NCBI RefSeq assembly: GCF_018343665.1 | Contig: NZ_JAGYPM010000001.1 | Coordinates: forward strand, 345,239-409,238 | DNA from: Cytobacillus citreus | Lineage (GTDB): Bacteria > Bacillota > Bacilli > Bacillales > Cytobacillaceae | Length of the DNA stretch: 64,000 nucleotides | Direction of reading: 5' to 3' | Part shown: one piece after another, positions 1 to 8,864 of the stretch | How positions within the stretch are numbered: the stretch's first letter is position 1 | Layout: every line of letters begins with the position of its first letter | Position numbers and translations under genes: made by a program | The notes under the pieces: model-generated | What the model was told of the DNA's origin: nothing | What the model saw: the letters and a program-made list of their open reading frames with translations, nothing else | Database searches by the model: none

Positions 1-1
1 G

Positions 2-832
2 GCCCTTTTTACAGCGCTCGCAATTGCGAATTCGGAGCACTCGTTTAAACATACTTTTCGTGTTATTTTCCAGCCTGCTGAAGAGAAAGCGGAAGGTGCA
101 CTGAAAATGATTGAAGCAGGTGCATTAGAAAATGTAAAATTTCTTGGAGGGATTCATGTACGACCAGCTTTAGAAATTCCTTTTCAAAAGGCAGCACCTG
201 TTATCCTTCATGGATCTACGGCAATTATTCAAGGGGTAATAAAGGGTGTTCCAGCACATGCGGCAAGACCAGAGGAAGGAAATAACCCGCTTGAAGCAGC
301 TGCCTTTTTAATTCAGGCTATTCGCCAGATCCAATTGAAGGATGCTCATAAATACTCTATTAAAATAACAGAGCTGCACGGTGGAGAGGCATCGAATTTA
401 ATTCCGGAAACAGTTCATTTTACATTCGATTTAAGAGCTGAAACGAATGAAACGATGAACAAGCTTATATTGAAAGCAGAACAAACGATACAAAAAATTT
501 CTGAACTGACAGAAACAGTAATTGAGTCTAGTCTTGGGGAATATTCACCCGCAGCTGTACGCAATCCTAAAGCAATGGAGCTTGGGAAAAAAGCCATTAT
601 TTCTATCCTTGGGGAAGAAAATTATGTTCAAGAATGTCCTTCACCAGGGGCGGAAGATTTCCATTTTTATTCGTTAAAAAAACCGGAAATTTCAGCTACA
701 ATGATCGGTTTAGGATGTGATTTAAAGCCTGGCCTTCATCATCCAAAAATGAATTTTAATCAAGAAGCGTTAGTGTACGGAACGAAAATATTAACAAGCC
801 TTTTGTTAGAAGCAGATCAGGAGCAATGGTAA
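2..832 (+). CDS. M20-family amidohydrolase, 5' end cut by window
   Basis: The frame is open from the first bases, so the N-terminus lies outside the window and 276 residues are visible. An FQPAEE motif near the visible start holds the acidic metal-binding pair of M20 peptidases. Further on come the dimerisation-domain stretch GVPAHAARPEEGNNP and a C-terminal PSPGAEDFHFY, which supplies the late catalytic and metal residues. M20D enzymes remove acyl groups from N-acyl amino acids or related amides in the cytoplasm using a two-metal centre. The substrate cannot be read from the sequence. The gene appears complete at its 3' end. Confidence 0.9.
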   Translation, partial: ALFTALAIANSEHSFKHTFRVIFQPAEEKAEGALKMIEAGALENVKFLGGIHVRPALEIPFQKAAPVILHGSTAIIQGVIKGVPAHAARPEEGNNPLEAAAFLIQAIRQIQLKDAHKYSIKITELHGGEASNLIPETVHFTFDLRAETNETMNKLILKAEQTIQKISELTETVIESSLGEYSPAAVRNPKAMELGKKAIISILGEENYVQECPSPGAEDFHFYSLKKPEISATMIGLGCDLKPGLHHPKMNFNQEALVYGTKILTSLLLEADQEQW

Positions 833-900
833 AATTAGAATTCAAGATATACATAATTAGTATTTTCATTCAGTTATTAATTGTTAATAAACCGCTTTTA

Positions 901-931
901 AAGACCTCCATTATTTACACAAGGAGGTCTT
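901..931. terminator. Inverted repeat between convergent genes
   Basis: A perfect 9-bp stem (AAGACCTCC / GGAGGTCTT) with a 13-nt loop lies between the convergent amidohydrolase and gerB-type genes. Neither side has a convincing U-run, so it is a weak bidirectional terminator candidate. Confidence 0.4.
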
Positions 932-1000
932 CACCCTACTAGTAGGTATTGCATTCTTATTAGGCTGACTGCAAAAATTCATTAGATAAGAAAAACCAAA

Positions 1001-2122
1001 TTATTTATAGACTGAATTTGTTTCCTTCTTTTTATTTCTATTTCTATTTTTATTTCTGAAAAACGCAATTCCTAATAAAAACAGGGGAATAATCGTTTGA
1101 ATAGTAACCGAATAAAAAGGGAATGCTGTGATTTCATAATGAATAAAGGCCATTGAACTAGGGACTGCCCAAAAACTAAATTCTACGATCAAAATTCCAA
1201 TAGGCCAGACAAGTGGCCGATAATCCTCAATATTTAGCCACTGAGCTGTACCTAAAACAACCACATAGAAAAACACTGAAATCTTTACAAATGTTCCTAA
1301 AATCCAAATAGCCATTGTGACTGATTCAAGATTTTCAAAAAAATCAGCAATACTAATATACCGGCTAATATTCATCAGTGGGTAAGTCTTTGAAGAAGTA
1401 GTATTTCCTAATATAAACAAAACAATTAAGTTCACAACAACTAATGTAATCATTACAGCAAAAACTGTTAATATCCCGTATTTACTGCCTTTTTTCTTAT
1501 CAGCTAAAAAAGGCAGTAAAAAAATAGTGATAAAAAATTCTGAGAACCATCCGCCTGGCACTACGGCACCCTTGATAGGAGGAAGGAGCCCTCTTTCTAA
1601 AATTGGAAAAATATTACTAAACTCATATTCTGGGCTCAATAATATAATCAATAAAAAGAGTGGTACGAAAAAAAGCGGGAAAAGCACCTGCGTTATTCGC
1701 CCTAGTACCTCTAAACCTCCATAAACGGCAAAAGCACAAAGGAGCACCATTGAAACAATTACAACAATTATCGGTGTTTGAAAAAGAAAAGAGCTAACGA
1801 TAAATTCGGCGTAAGATCTAGTAATCCCTCCAGTAGATTGGATATAGAAAAATAAGAAGGCAAGTCCGAGGATCTTTCCTGGAATTCGACCAATAATCTG
1901 TTCACTAAATTGAATAACTGTTTTCTCCGGGTAAAGCTTGTGTAACCGGACAGAAATAAAGACTGTTAAAAATCCTATAATGGACGCAAAAATAGGAGAA
2001 ATCCAAAGGTCCTGATTGGCATAAGTTGCTGTTAAATTTGGTACTGAAAGAATAGCGGTAGCCACAATCGTTGGGTACATTAACATGGCCATCTGAAGGG
2101 AAGAAATTTTGACAGTCTTCAT
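1001..2122 (-). CDS. Spore germinant receptor B subunit (GerAB-type permease)
   Basis: A 373-residue polytopic membrane protein of the spore germination permease family (APC superfamily), the usual length for GerAB homologues. It has about ten hydrophobic segments and ends in a Lys/Asn-rich tail. The B subunit sits in the inner spore membrane and is thought to carry the germinant pocket. The start has a good ribosome site (AAAGGAGATAGCTT-ATG). It is the last gene of a minus-strand A-C-D-B operon and is preceded by the remnant of a second B gene. The germinant cannot be inferred. Confidence 0.93.
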   Translation of the reverse strand: MKTVKISSLQMAMLMYPTIVATAILSVPNLTATYANQDLWISPIFASIIGFLTVFISVRLHKLYPEKTVIQFSEQIIGRIPGKILGLAFLFFYIQSTGGITRSYAEFIVSSFLFQTPIIVVIVSMVLLCAFAVYGGLEVLGRITQVLFPLFFVPLFLLIILLSPEYEFSNIFPILERGLLPPIKGAVVPGGWFSEFFITIFLLPFLADKKKGSKYGILTVFAVMITLVVVNLIVLFILGNTTSSKTYPLMNISRYISIADFFENLESVTMAIWILGTFVKISVFFYVVVLGTAQWLNIEDYRPLVWPIGILIVEFSFWAVPSSMAFIHYEITAFPFYSVTIQTIIPLFLLGIAFFRNKNRNRNKKKETNSVYK

Positions 2123-2141
2123 AAGCTATCTCCTTTTTGAG

Positions 2142-2264
2142 CCATAGATCTTGTTTGGCAAAATTTGCAGTGATACTAGGTACTGAAAGGATTGCGGAAG
2201 CGATAATTGCTAGGCATATTAACATCGCCATCTGCAGGGATGAAAACTTGACGCTTTCCATCAT
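2142..2264 (-). pseudogene. 5' remnant of a second gerB gene
   Basis: About 40 codons that start with their own ribosome site (AAGGAG at 2278-2283) encode a close relative of the first 40 residues of the gerB gene just downstream: 26 of 40 positions are identical, including SSLQMAML, AILSVP and QDLW. Similarity stops right after QDLW, at the ribosome site of the intact gene. Translation would run out of register into gerB and end at 1905. The likely origin is a tandem gerB pair from which the body of the first copy was deleted. Confidence 0.8.
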
Positions 2265-2298
2265 AATGAAAATCATTCTCCTTCTTATCGCAATAAAA

Positions 2299-2520
2299 TC
2301 ATTTTTCTAAAATTTCCCCGAATGGATTGAAGACATATTCAATCCACTTAGCTGGCCCACCTATATAAGGAAGATCGAACATAGACAGGAATAACCCGAT
2401 GAGAAGGAGCACGATGAATGCACTTTTCTCCTTTTTTGGCTTTTGTTTCATTTTTGGCCATTGCAACAAAATGATGATCAAAATGATAAAAGCTGTAGCA
2501 AGAAAGTTCCCCCATTTCAT
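2299..2520 (-). CDS. Germinant receptor D subunit, small membrane protein
   Basis: A 73-residue protein with two hydrophobic segments (roughly residues 7-20 and 33-48) joined by a Lys-rich cytoplasmic-type loop. Its start overlaps the gerC stop by one base (TAATG), so translation is coupled. Small two-helix 'D' genes inside or next to gerA-family operons are known in Bacillus megaterium and B. subtilis and modulate receptor function. The position between C and B, the size and the topology fit that class. The assignment rests on context rather than on a strong sequence motif. Confidence 0.75.
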   Translation of the reverse strand: MKWGNFLATAFIILIIILLQWPKMKQKPKKEKSAFIVLLLIGLFLSMFDLPYIGGPAKWIEYVFNPFGEILEK

Positions 2521-3731
2521 TATTCTTTCTCCTCTTCAATTCTAAATTTCATTGGCTTATTAATATATCCTTCTTTGCGAATATGAGCTTTAATATCGTA
2601 TTTTATTTTTACCTTTGGAAACACTTCATCCCACCGGTTTTCTACTTTCCTCCACTGTTTCGGATATTCTCGATGAAATTCCTTAGCAAAACCGAGAATA
2701 TCAGCTCTCAGTTCATTCTGTACTTTCTCAATTACAAATTCGACTCGTTTTCTTATACCATCTTGAAATGCTTTTTCAACTACTTTTAAATTACTTAAAT
2801 TTGAAGTGTCTAAGCTCGAATTGTTTTGTATGACAGTGCCTTCAGTTTGGATTTTTACAAGCATGCTCCAGTTTACACCATTAATTTGTGGAATCAAATC
2901 CACCTTGGCGGTTACTGGATTTAAAGAGATATTCCCCTTTTTTTCTTCAGGTTCAAAGGTGACGGTGTAACTCTTTATTTCATCCCTTATCCATAGGATT
3001 CCTCTCGTTTCCCTTTGAGAAATATATCCAACCATTTGATCTTTTTTAATTACGGCTGATCCAAAAATCTTAGGGAATTGAAAGGACTTCTTTTTCCCTT
3101 TTTCTGTCATGGTCTTAAGGTATGGAAGGGCAGCAGCTTGGGCTTCGCTAGTTAGCATTTCGTTCAAATCTTTTAAAGTGACTTTCAATCCAATCTCTAA
3201 ATCAACTAGCTCTCTCATTGTTTCCGCTGAACTTCTTTCAAGTCTTGATTGAAGTTCAAGAATATGTTTTGCTTTTCCTTTACTAACAAACATATATGCT
3301 CTTTCTCTTGGCTGTGGATGACGGAGAAGGAAATCTAAATGATCTTGTATTCCTTCTTTTGCAATCTTTTCGCCAAAAATAAACACCTTACATTGACCCC
3401 AAAAGATTTTACGAGGCAGTTCGGCTTGGAGCTTCGAGAGTGCATCTGCCATGTTGACTCCTTTTTGAGAAATGACAAAAGTAAGCTCCTTGACAGCTCC
3501 TCCACCAGCTCCTCCGCTTGGACTACTGCTCATACCAAATGCTTTAGGTATAAAGATCTGGAGGCTTAGTTCAATTTGATTATCTCCCTTTTTATCAATT
3601 GCAGTTGCCGTTACAATAGCGATGTCATTAGTTTCCCACCGGTCCCAACAACCACTTAATAAGAATATTGATCCAATAAAGGAGATGAAAATAAGAAATT
3701 TTTTAATGAAATGACTTCTCCTTTTAGGCAT
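2520..3731 (-). CDS. Spore germinant receptor C subunit (GerAC-type lipoprotein)
   Basis: The 403-residue product begins MPKRRSHF and has a hydrophobic leader ending in the lipobox LLSGC, followed by CWDRWETND, the hallmark start of mature GerAC proteins. It is anchored by diacylglycerol to the outer face of the inner spore membrane. The frame is open 31 codons further upstream, but only this ATG places the signal peptide at the N-terminus, and AGGGAA lies just before it. It starts 28 bases after the gerA stop and overlaps the D subunit start. Confidence 0.93.
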   Translation of the reverse strand: MPKRRSHFIKKFLIFISFIGSIFLLSGCWDRWETNDIAIVTATAIDKKGDNQIELSLQIFIPKAFGMSSSPSGGAGGGAVKELTFVISQKGVNMADALSKLQAELPRKIFWGQCKVFIFGEKIAKEGIQDHLDFLLRHPQPRERAYMFVSKGKAKHILELQSRLERSSAETMRELVDLEIGLKVTLKDLNEMLTSEAQAAALPYLKTMTEKGKKKSFQFPKIFGSAVIKKDQMVGYISQRETRGILWIRDEIKSYTVTFEPEEKKGNISLNPVTAKVDLIPQINGVNWSMLVKIQTEGTVIQNNSSLDTSNLSNLKVVEKAFQDGIRKRVEFVIEKVQNELRADILGFAKEFHREYPKQWRKVENRWDEVFPKVKIKYDIKAHIRKEGYINKPMKFRIEEEKE

Positions 3732-3759
3732 TATTGATTCCCTACTTTCGCTAATTTTC

Positions 3760-5331
3760 CTAATCTCCTCCTTTATTTGGACCAGGTTTCTGATCAGAGG
3801 TTTGTTTATATAGGTTGGCCTCACCAGTTAAGTGAGGCCGAGTATCCATCATCCATAATGGGGATCTCCAAAGCATATCTTTCAATTCCTTTGTTTTTAA
3901 AGGCGCAAGTGGTGCTAAATATGGCTCACCGAAGGAACGTAAACTGCATAGGTGAATAACAATTGCAAGAATTCCCAGCATAATTCCAAGTAATCCTAAA
4001 GTCCCGGCAAGAAAAATAATTGGAAAACGGATTAATCTAATAGCTATTCCAGCTACATAGCGAGGAATCATAAAAGAAGCAATTCCGGTTATCGCTACAA
4101 CAATGACCATCGGTGCGGAAACCAATCCAGCTTGTACGGCAGCTTGACCAATTACTAATGCCCCTACTATGCTGACAGCGGCTCCGACCTGTCTTGGTAA
4201 TCGAACTCCTGCCTCACGCAACGCTTCAAAAGTAATTTCCATGAGCAGAACCTCTATTATAGCTGGAAAAGGGACGAATTCCCTGGCGGCTGCTATACTC
4301 AGAAGCAGTGCGCTTGGCACCATTTCTTGATGAAATGTTGTAACAGCTACGTAAAAAGAAGGAAGCAAAAGAGAAACTCCAAGGAATACATAGCGCAGCC
4401 AACGAATAAAAGTGCTTATCATAAAGCGTTGATAATAATCTTCCTGTGCTTGGAGTAATGAAAAAAACGAGATTGGAGCAATTAAAGTAAAAGGGGAACC
4501 CTCCACTAAAATGACTAGCCGTCCCTCTAGTAAATTTGCACAAGCAATATCAGGTCTCTCAGTTGACAAGATTTGAGGAAAAGGTGAGTAGGGGTTGTCC
4601 TCAATCATTTCTTCAATATACTCACTATCTAAGATTCCATCGATGTTAATCCGATTAAGCCTATTCGTAACTTCTTCAATAAGAGTCTTATCGGCTATAC
4701 CTTCAACATACGCAAGTGCTATGGTCGTTTGTGTATAAGTTCCTATTTTCATGGTTTTGATTTTAAGTGCAGGACTTTTAATAATTCTTCTTAATAATGA
4801 GATATTAACCCTAATTGATTCAATAAATCCTTCACGTGGTCCTCTTATCGATACTTCAGCCTCTGGTTCTTCTATACTGCGTTTTTCCCATTTGGATAAT
4901 CCTAAAGAAAAACCGACATTTTCTCCTTCACAAAGAAGAATTGGATTCCCAGAGGATATTGATTCAATGCACTCAGGCAAGGAATATACTGAATTCCAAT
5001 TTGAGATTATTAGTTTGTGTTCAATCATTTCATTAACTGTTAGTGATTCATTTTTAGTTTCTTGCATTAGAGGGGAAAGTACATGTTTCTCGATTCCCAT
5101 AGTGTCAGAAAGACCTTCCATATAAATAATCATTGCTTTCTTTTTTCCTAGAAGTAAAAATTCTCGAAAAATGACATCTGAACAATTATTGTAGACGGAA
5201 CGAAGTGCTTCGATATTTTGGTGATAACTTAAATGAAGGGAACTCTCTGACTTAGGTTCTTGGAGATTCTTTTGAATTTGTTTATGCTTTTCATTCATAT
5301 TCCATAATAATTTTTTTATATTACGAATCAC
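3760..5331 (-). CDS. Spore germinant receptor A subunit (GerAA-type)
   Basis: A 523-residue GerAA-family protein with a soluble N-terminal region of about 300 residues, including ISIRGPREGF and the ILSTERPD stretch, followed by a membrane domain of several helices with ERPD- and PRYVAG-type conserved segments. It is the first gene of the operon. The start is GTG with GGGGGA nine bases upstream; the next ATG is internal. The gerC ribosome sequence overlaps its stop codon. Such operons are usually read by sigma-G in the forespore, but no clear sigma-G promoter was found upstream here. Confidence 0.93.
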   Translation of the reverse strand: MIRNIKKLLWNMNEKHKQIQKNLQEPKSESSLHLSYHQNIEALRSVYNNCSDVIFREFLLLGKKKAMIIYMEGLSDTMGIEKHVLSPLMQETKNESLTVNEMIEHKLIISNWNSVYSLPECIESISSGNPILLCEGENVGFSLGLSKWEKRSIEEPEAEVSIRGPREGFIESIRVNISLLRRIIKSPALKIKTMKIGTYTQTTIALAYVEGIADKTLIEEVTNRLNRINIDGILDSEYIEEMIEDNPYSPFPQILSTERPDIACANLLEGRLVILVEGSPFTLIAPISFFSLLQAQEDYYQRFMISTFIRWLRYVFLGVSLLLPSFYVAVTTFHQEMVPSALLLSIAAAREFVPFPAIIEVLLMEITFEALREAGVRLPRQVGAAVSIVGALVIGQAAVQAGLVSAPMVIVVAITGIASFMIPRYVAGIAIRLIRFPIIFLAGTLGLLGIMLGILAIVIHLCSLRSFGEPYLAPLAPLKTKELKDMLWRSPLWMMDTRPHLTGEANLYKQTSDQKPGPNKGGD

Positions 5332-5538
5332 ACTTGTGTTCCCCCAATTTTTTATGGATGAATCGAACTCCTATTTCTATGATTCTTCATTTAGGATATT
5401 TTATACAGGATGACCTAAATATGGTTTGGTGGAAGTAATATCGAGTAATTTCATCTACATGGATGATTTTTTTAGGTAATAGGTAAGTTTAAGTTTATTA
5501 ACGCACTAAAGTAACGTGTGTTTTCAATTAAATATCTG

Positions 5539-6282
5539 CTAATAAGCTTTTCTAATATTCCAAATAAGGGAATCAACACCTTTTGAGAAGTGAGAGATTG
5601 GTTGTACTCCAGAAAGGTCAATTTTAAATGGAGAAAACAGGTTATTCTTATAAATTTCTGAATTAGCTTTTTGTAAGGGCCAGGGACGATGATGTATTTC
5701 ACCGCAAAAGATTCTTCCTTTATTATTTGTACTAAATAGACAATATCTTTCCGTAAGCCAATGATCCAGCGTTCCTTCTTTCGGAAAATAAACCTCTGGA
5801 AGAGGAGAAAATGTTCCTTTACAAAGAATAGGATATATTTTGCTTTTTTTTCGTATACTTTCGAAATGAAAACTAAGGTCTTTTTGTTTAATAGAAATAT
5901 TCGCAGAGTGATAAGGCAAGTGAAACCATCTTTTTGCTAATGTGTAGGACGCCCAGTCGCTAACATCAAGGGACAAGAAATAAACTCCAGGTTTTCCATT
6001 GTATTGAACATATGTGCGTACATTGATTTCTGGAAATGGTGGAAGTATGGATATAGGCGGAAAACCACGTGGATAGATACCTTCCAATTCAAATACTACG
6101 ATACCCAGCCAAGCTACTCCGTTAAAGGTGTCAATTTGCAAAGAAGGATGAATATGCTCACGAATTGTTTCTGGAGAAATTGGCCAATGAACAAACAGTA
6201 AATTTCGCCAAGTCTGACGCATTATCCAGTTTTCTGAAGTTAATAGAAAAGGGCGGTGAGCGGTATCATTTATTAATTTCAT
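5539..6282 (-). CDS. YqjF-like DUF2071 protein
   Basis: The 247-residue product starting MKLINDTAHRP matches the layout of DUF2071 proteins such as B. subtilis YqjF: WRNLLFVHWP near residue 25, HIHPSLQIDTF, WLGIVVFELEG, and later NVRTYVQYNGKPGVYFLSLD and LTERYCLF. No function is established for the family. The frame is open nine codons further upstream, but AAAGGAGA falls inside that extension with correct spacing to this ATG, so the shorter start is chosen. It is convergent with neither neighbour and stands alone. Confidence 0.85.
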   Translation of the reverse strand: MKLINDTAHRPFLLTSENWIMRQTWRNLLFVHWPISPETIREHIHPSLQIDTFNGVAWLGIVVFELEGIYPRGFPPISILPPFPEINVRTYVQYNGKPGVYFLSLDVSDWASYTLAKRWFHLPYHSANISIKQKDLSFHFESIRKKSKIYPILCKGTFSPLPEVYFPKEGTLDHWLTERYCLFSTNNKGRIFCGEIHHRPWPLQKANSEIYKNNLFSPFKIDLSGVQPISHFSKGVDSLIWNIRKAY

Positions 6283-6440
6283 TAAAATGATCTCCTTTTC
6301 ATTTTCCACATTTTCTATAGTCTTTTCTTCAAATGAAAAATTAATACTGTGGGGAAATCTATTGGATAGTATAACTTTACTTTTTAGGAAATAATAAGGA
6401 GTGTTAAAATCATTAATTCAAAAGCTATTGGAGAAGAAAT

Positions 6441-7838
6441 ATGACAAACATTTTAGCATATATTACTTTTGCGATGATTGTAATAATATTTGTCGTTCTT
6501 TTATTTACACTTGTTGGCTGGCGTTGGATAATGAAAAAAATCGTAAAAAAGATGGGGAAAATTATTTTAACCGACAGTTATCAAGAAAATATTATGGAGT
6601 TAATGCCGGGTCTCCGACATATAGGTATTCAAAATATATTAGAAAATAGCTTGCGGGCAGAAAGTGGAGATGTCCTTCATCGTCCACTTGGTTCATCTAA
6701 AAAATGGCCCCATTTAGACCCGATTACATTTATTCCTGCACAAACAACACCATTTGCTATTAGTGGTGATGAAGATGTAGATGTGAAGGTAACAATTGGA
6801 CCAAAAGCAAAAAAGCCAATGAATATAAAAATCCCACTTATGATAAGTGGAATGGCCTATGGGATTGCACTTAGCGAGGAAGTAAGGCTTTCTTTGGCAG
6901 AGGCAGCGAATAACACAGGTACAGCCATTAATTCAGGAGAAGGAGGAATCATGCCAGAAGAATTAAATGCAGCAGGGAATTATATTGTTCAGTTTTCCAA
7001 AACAGAATGGTCAAAAGAAGAAAATTTATTTAAGCGGGCAAATGCAATTGAAATTAAGCTTGGGCAAGGTGCATTATTTGCTGTAGGCGGAAGAATTTCT
7101 CCAGATAATTTAACAGGTCGTGCTCGTGAAATCATGGGTCTCAAAGAAAATGAAACTGCTGTAATTTATGATAATTTTTTTGAAAATCAAACATTAAAGG
7201 ATTTAAAAGGACTTGTGGATGAGCTTCGAAAAATATCTGGAGGAGTACCCATTGGAGTAAAAATGGGGGCAGGGGGAAAAATTGAAGAAGACATTGACCA
7301 TGTAATTGAGACAGGTGTTGATTATATAGCAATTGATGGAGGACAAGCGGCGACACATGGAGCTGCGCCTATTCTTTCTGATGACTTTGGAATTCCTACT
7401 TTGCATGCTATTTTCCGAGCTAATAAACATTTAGAAAAGAGGAAAATGAAAGGGCAAATTAGTTTAATCGCTTCAGGCGGTTTATTTACACCTGGACATT
7501 TTTTAAAGGTTCTTGCCCTTGGTGCTGATGCAGTTTATGTTGGTTCTGCTATGTTATTTGTTGTTTCACATCATCAAGTATTAAATGCCCTCCCTTTTGA
7601 ACCGCCAACACAAGTTGTTTGGAATCAAGGGAAATTCAAGGATCAATTTGATAAAGAAACTGGAGTAAAAACGGCTGAAAAATTCTTAACCTCTAGTACT
7701 GAAGAAATGAAAATGGCTTTAAGAGCAATGGGGAAACTCTCATTAAAGGAGTTGTCTAAAAAGGATTTAGTTTCTAATGATGAATTGACTGCAAGAATGA
7801 TTGGAATTCCATTCTCATTTGAGCCTCGGGAAATTTAG
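6441..7838 (+). CDS. Membrane-anchored glutamate-synthase-like FMN protein without cysteines
   Basis: A 465-residue member of the GltS/YerD-type FMN-binding TIM-barrel family. Conserved parts are visible: a KIPLMISGMAYG stretch, the INSGEGG segment, a GGQAATHGAAPIL active-site strand and a SGGLFTPGHFLKVLALGADAV phosphate-binding end. A single transmembrane helix spans residues 5-27. Glutamate synthases and their relatives normally have a cysteine cluster after the last motif; this protein has no cysteine at all, so an iron-sulfur cluster is excluded. It may be a flavin-dependent oxidoreductase acting at the membrane. The start has GGAGAA five bases upstream. Confidence 0.85.
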   Translation: MTNILAYITFAMIVIIFVVLLFTLVGWRWIMKKIVKKMGKIILTDSYQENIMELMPGLRHIGIQNILENSLRAESGDVLHRPLGSSKKWPHLDPITFIPAQTTPFAISGDEDVDVKVTIGPKAKKPMNIKIPLMISGMAYGIALSEEVRLSLAEAANNTGTAINSGEGGIMPEELNAAGNYIVQFSKTEWSKEENLFKRANAIEIKLGQGALFAVGGRISPDNLTGRAREIMGLKENETAVIYDNFFENQTLKDLKGLVDELRKISGGVPIGVKMGAGGKIEEDIDHVIETGVDYIAIDGGQAATHGAAPILSDDFGIPTLHAIFRANKHLEKRKMKGQISLIASGGLFTPGHFLKVLALGADAVYVGSAMLFVVSHHQVLNALPFEPPTQVVWNQGKFKDQFDKETGVKTAEKFLTSSTEEMKMALRAMGKLSLKELSKKDLVSNDELTARMIGIPFSFEPREI

Positions 7839-7849
7839 AAAAGCACAAG

Positions 7850-7913
7850 CCCCTTTGGTCGTGCGGTATATATACGGACAAGCCTCCCCTTGTGGAGTTA
7901 GGCATTACTCAAT
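7850..7913. repeat. Dispersed repeat, copy A
   Basis: This stretch shares CTTTGGTCGTGC with 54764-54776 and CCTTGTGGAG-TAG-CATT-CTCAA with 19220-19253. The three loci look like diverged copies of one short intergenic repeat. Confidence 0.55.
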
Positions 7914-7975
7914 TTAATGAAAAAAACTTTATTCTTAAATGTGGAAAGGGGACCCTCGAATAAGGTCCCCTTCAC

Positions 7976-8007
7976 AAAAATCAGCTTACTTTCCCTGCTG
8001 ATTTTTT
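7976..8007 (-). terminator. Terminator overlapping the SASP stop
   Basis: AAAAATCAGC and GCTGATTTTT pair around an 11-base loop that contains the SASP stop codon, giving a U-rich 3' end on the minus strand. A second inverted repeat (GGGGACC / GGTCCCC, 7946-7972) lies just beyond and may serve the convergent plus-strand gene. Confidence 0.75.
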
Positions 8008-8180
8008 AGCTGTTCCTGTCCCATGGCAACTAGACGTTTCGTCATTTCGCCTCCGACAGAACCATTTGCTCGTGCGGTTGTATCAGCACCAAGTTGAACT
8101 CCAAACTCACCCGCAATTTCATTCTTCATTTGATCTAGAACATTTTCAGCACCGGGTACTAAAAGTTTGTTTCTTGCCAT
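7986..8180 (-). CDS. Alpha/beta-type small acid-soluble spore protein
   Basis: A 64-residue protein with both SASP signatures: the N-terminal [20 protein letters not shown] region containing the GPR protease site, and the C-terminal GGEMTKRLV helix. These proteins coat forespore DNA and protect it from UV and hydrolysis, then are degraded at germination. A GGGAG ribosome site precedes the ATG. Expression in this family is by sigma-G. Confidence 0.96.
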   Translation of the reverse strand: MARNKLLVPGAENVLDQMKNEIAGEFGVQLGADTTARANGSVGGEMTKRLVAMGQEQLKNQQGK

Positions 8181-8208
8181 GATACATCACTCCCACCACG
8201 ATTATTTT

Positions 8209-8232
8209 GAGCAATTTATTATTCAATTGCTC
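8209..8232. other. Perfect 8-bp inverted repeat upstream of SASP
   Basis: GAGCAATT and AATTGCTC flank an 8-base loop about 30 bases upstream of the SASP start. It could be a leader hairpin or an operator; nothing else identifies it. Confidence 0.35.
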
Positions 8233-8342
8233 GGATTTAACATAACCGATTATGAGAAGATTGATTCAAATAGTTAATATATAATGATTTCCTGGAGAAA
8301 GATTATCTTTCAATATGATAGAATGGCTCTATATTGGTCAGA

Positions 8343-8708
8343 TCAAAAGCCATCTTCTGTAGCATGAAATGGGATTGTTAATCGGTTTTCAACTGTTCTT
8401 AGTCTTTGATTTAGTCGATTTAATCTTCTAAAAGTGCGTTCATCATTTTGATTTAATCTGTTTATTTCCTGATTTATTCGGATAATTTCACGATTTAGCC
8501 TTCGAATTTCATTATTTAATCTCGTTAGTCCTGTAATCTGCTCTTCATTTTGCCTCTCAAGGGTGTTAACCCTTCTTTCCAATTCCCGAACCTGTTGCGG
8601 TTGTTGCCTGTAAAGATCATTTTGCTCATGTGGGTCAGTGACCTGTGATGGCATGTAAGATCCGAAATGTTGTGGAGCTAATCCATAATAAAAATCATTA
8701 GGATACAT
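8343..8708 (-). CDS. Coiled-coil protein of unknown function
   Basis: A 121-residue protein with a Tyr/Phe/Pro-rich N-terminus (MYPNDFYYGLAP) and a long coiled coil from about residue 38 to 112, built on repeated LNxEIxRLN heptads rich in Arg, Asn and Gln. There is no signal peptide or membrane helix. The composition recalls Bacillus spore-coat or exosporium structural proteins, and the neighbours (SASP, tgl) are spore genes, but no family was recognised. Confidence 0.7.
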   Translation of the reverse strand: MYPNDFYYGLAPQHFGSYMPSQVTDPHEQNDLYRQQPQQVRELERRVNTLERQNEEQITGLTRLNNEIRRLNREIIRINQEINRLNQNDERTFRRLNRLNQRLRTVENRLTIPFHATEDGF

Positions 8709-8864
8709 AGGGACAAATCTCTTTTATTCAATGGTAATGTTTCCCTATAATCTATGTAGGCTGCTGCGGAGTGACACGGCCATAGCCTAACTAAGCCATG
8801 GTTATGCGATAGAAGGTGAAATGGTGAATATGTATAAACGTAAAAGAGAGACGAAAACGCCTTT

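Noticed and set aside
3732-3824. Longer N-terminus for the gerC product
   Set aside because: It would put 31 charged residues before the lipoprotein signal peptide and has no start with a placed ribosome site.
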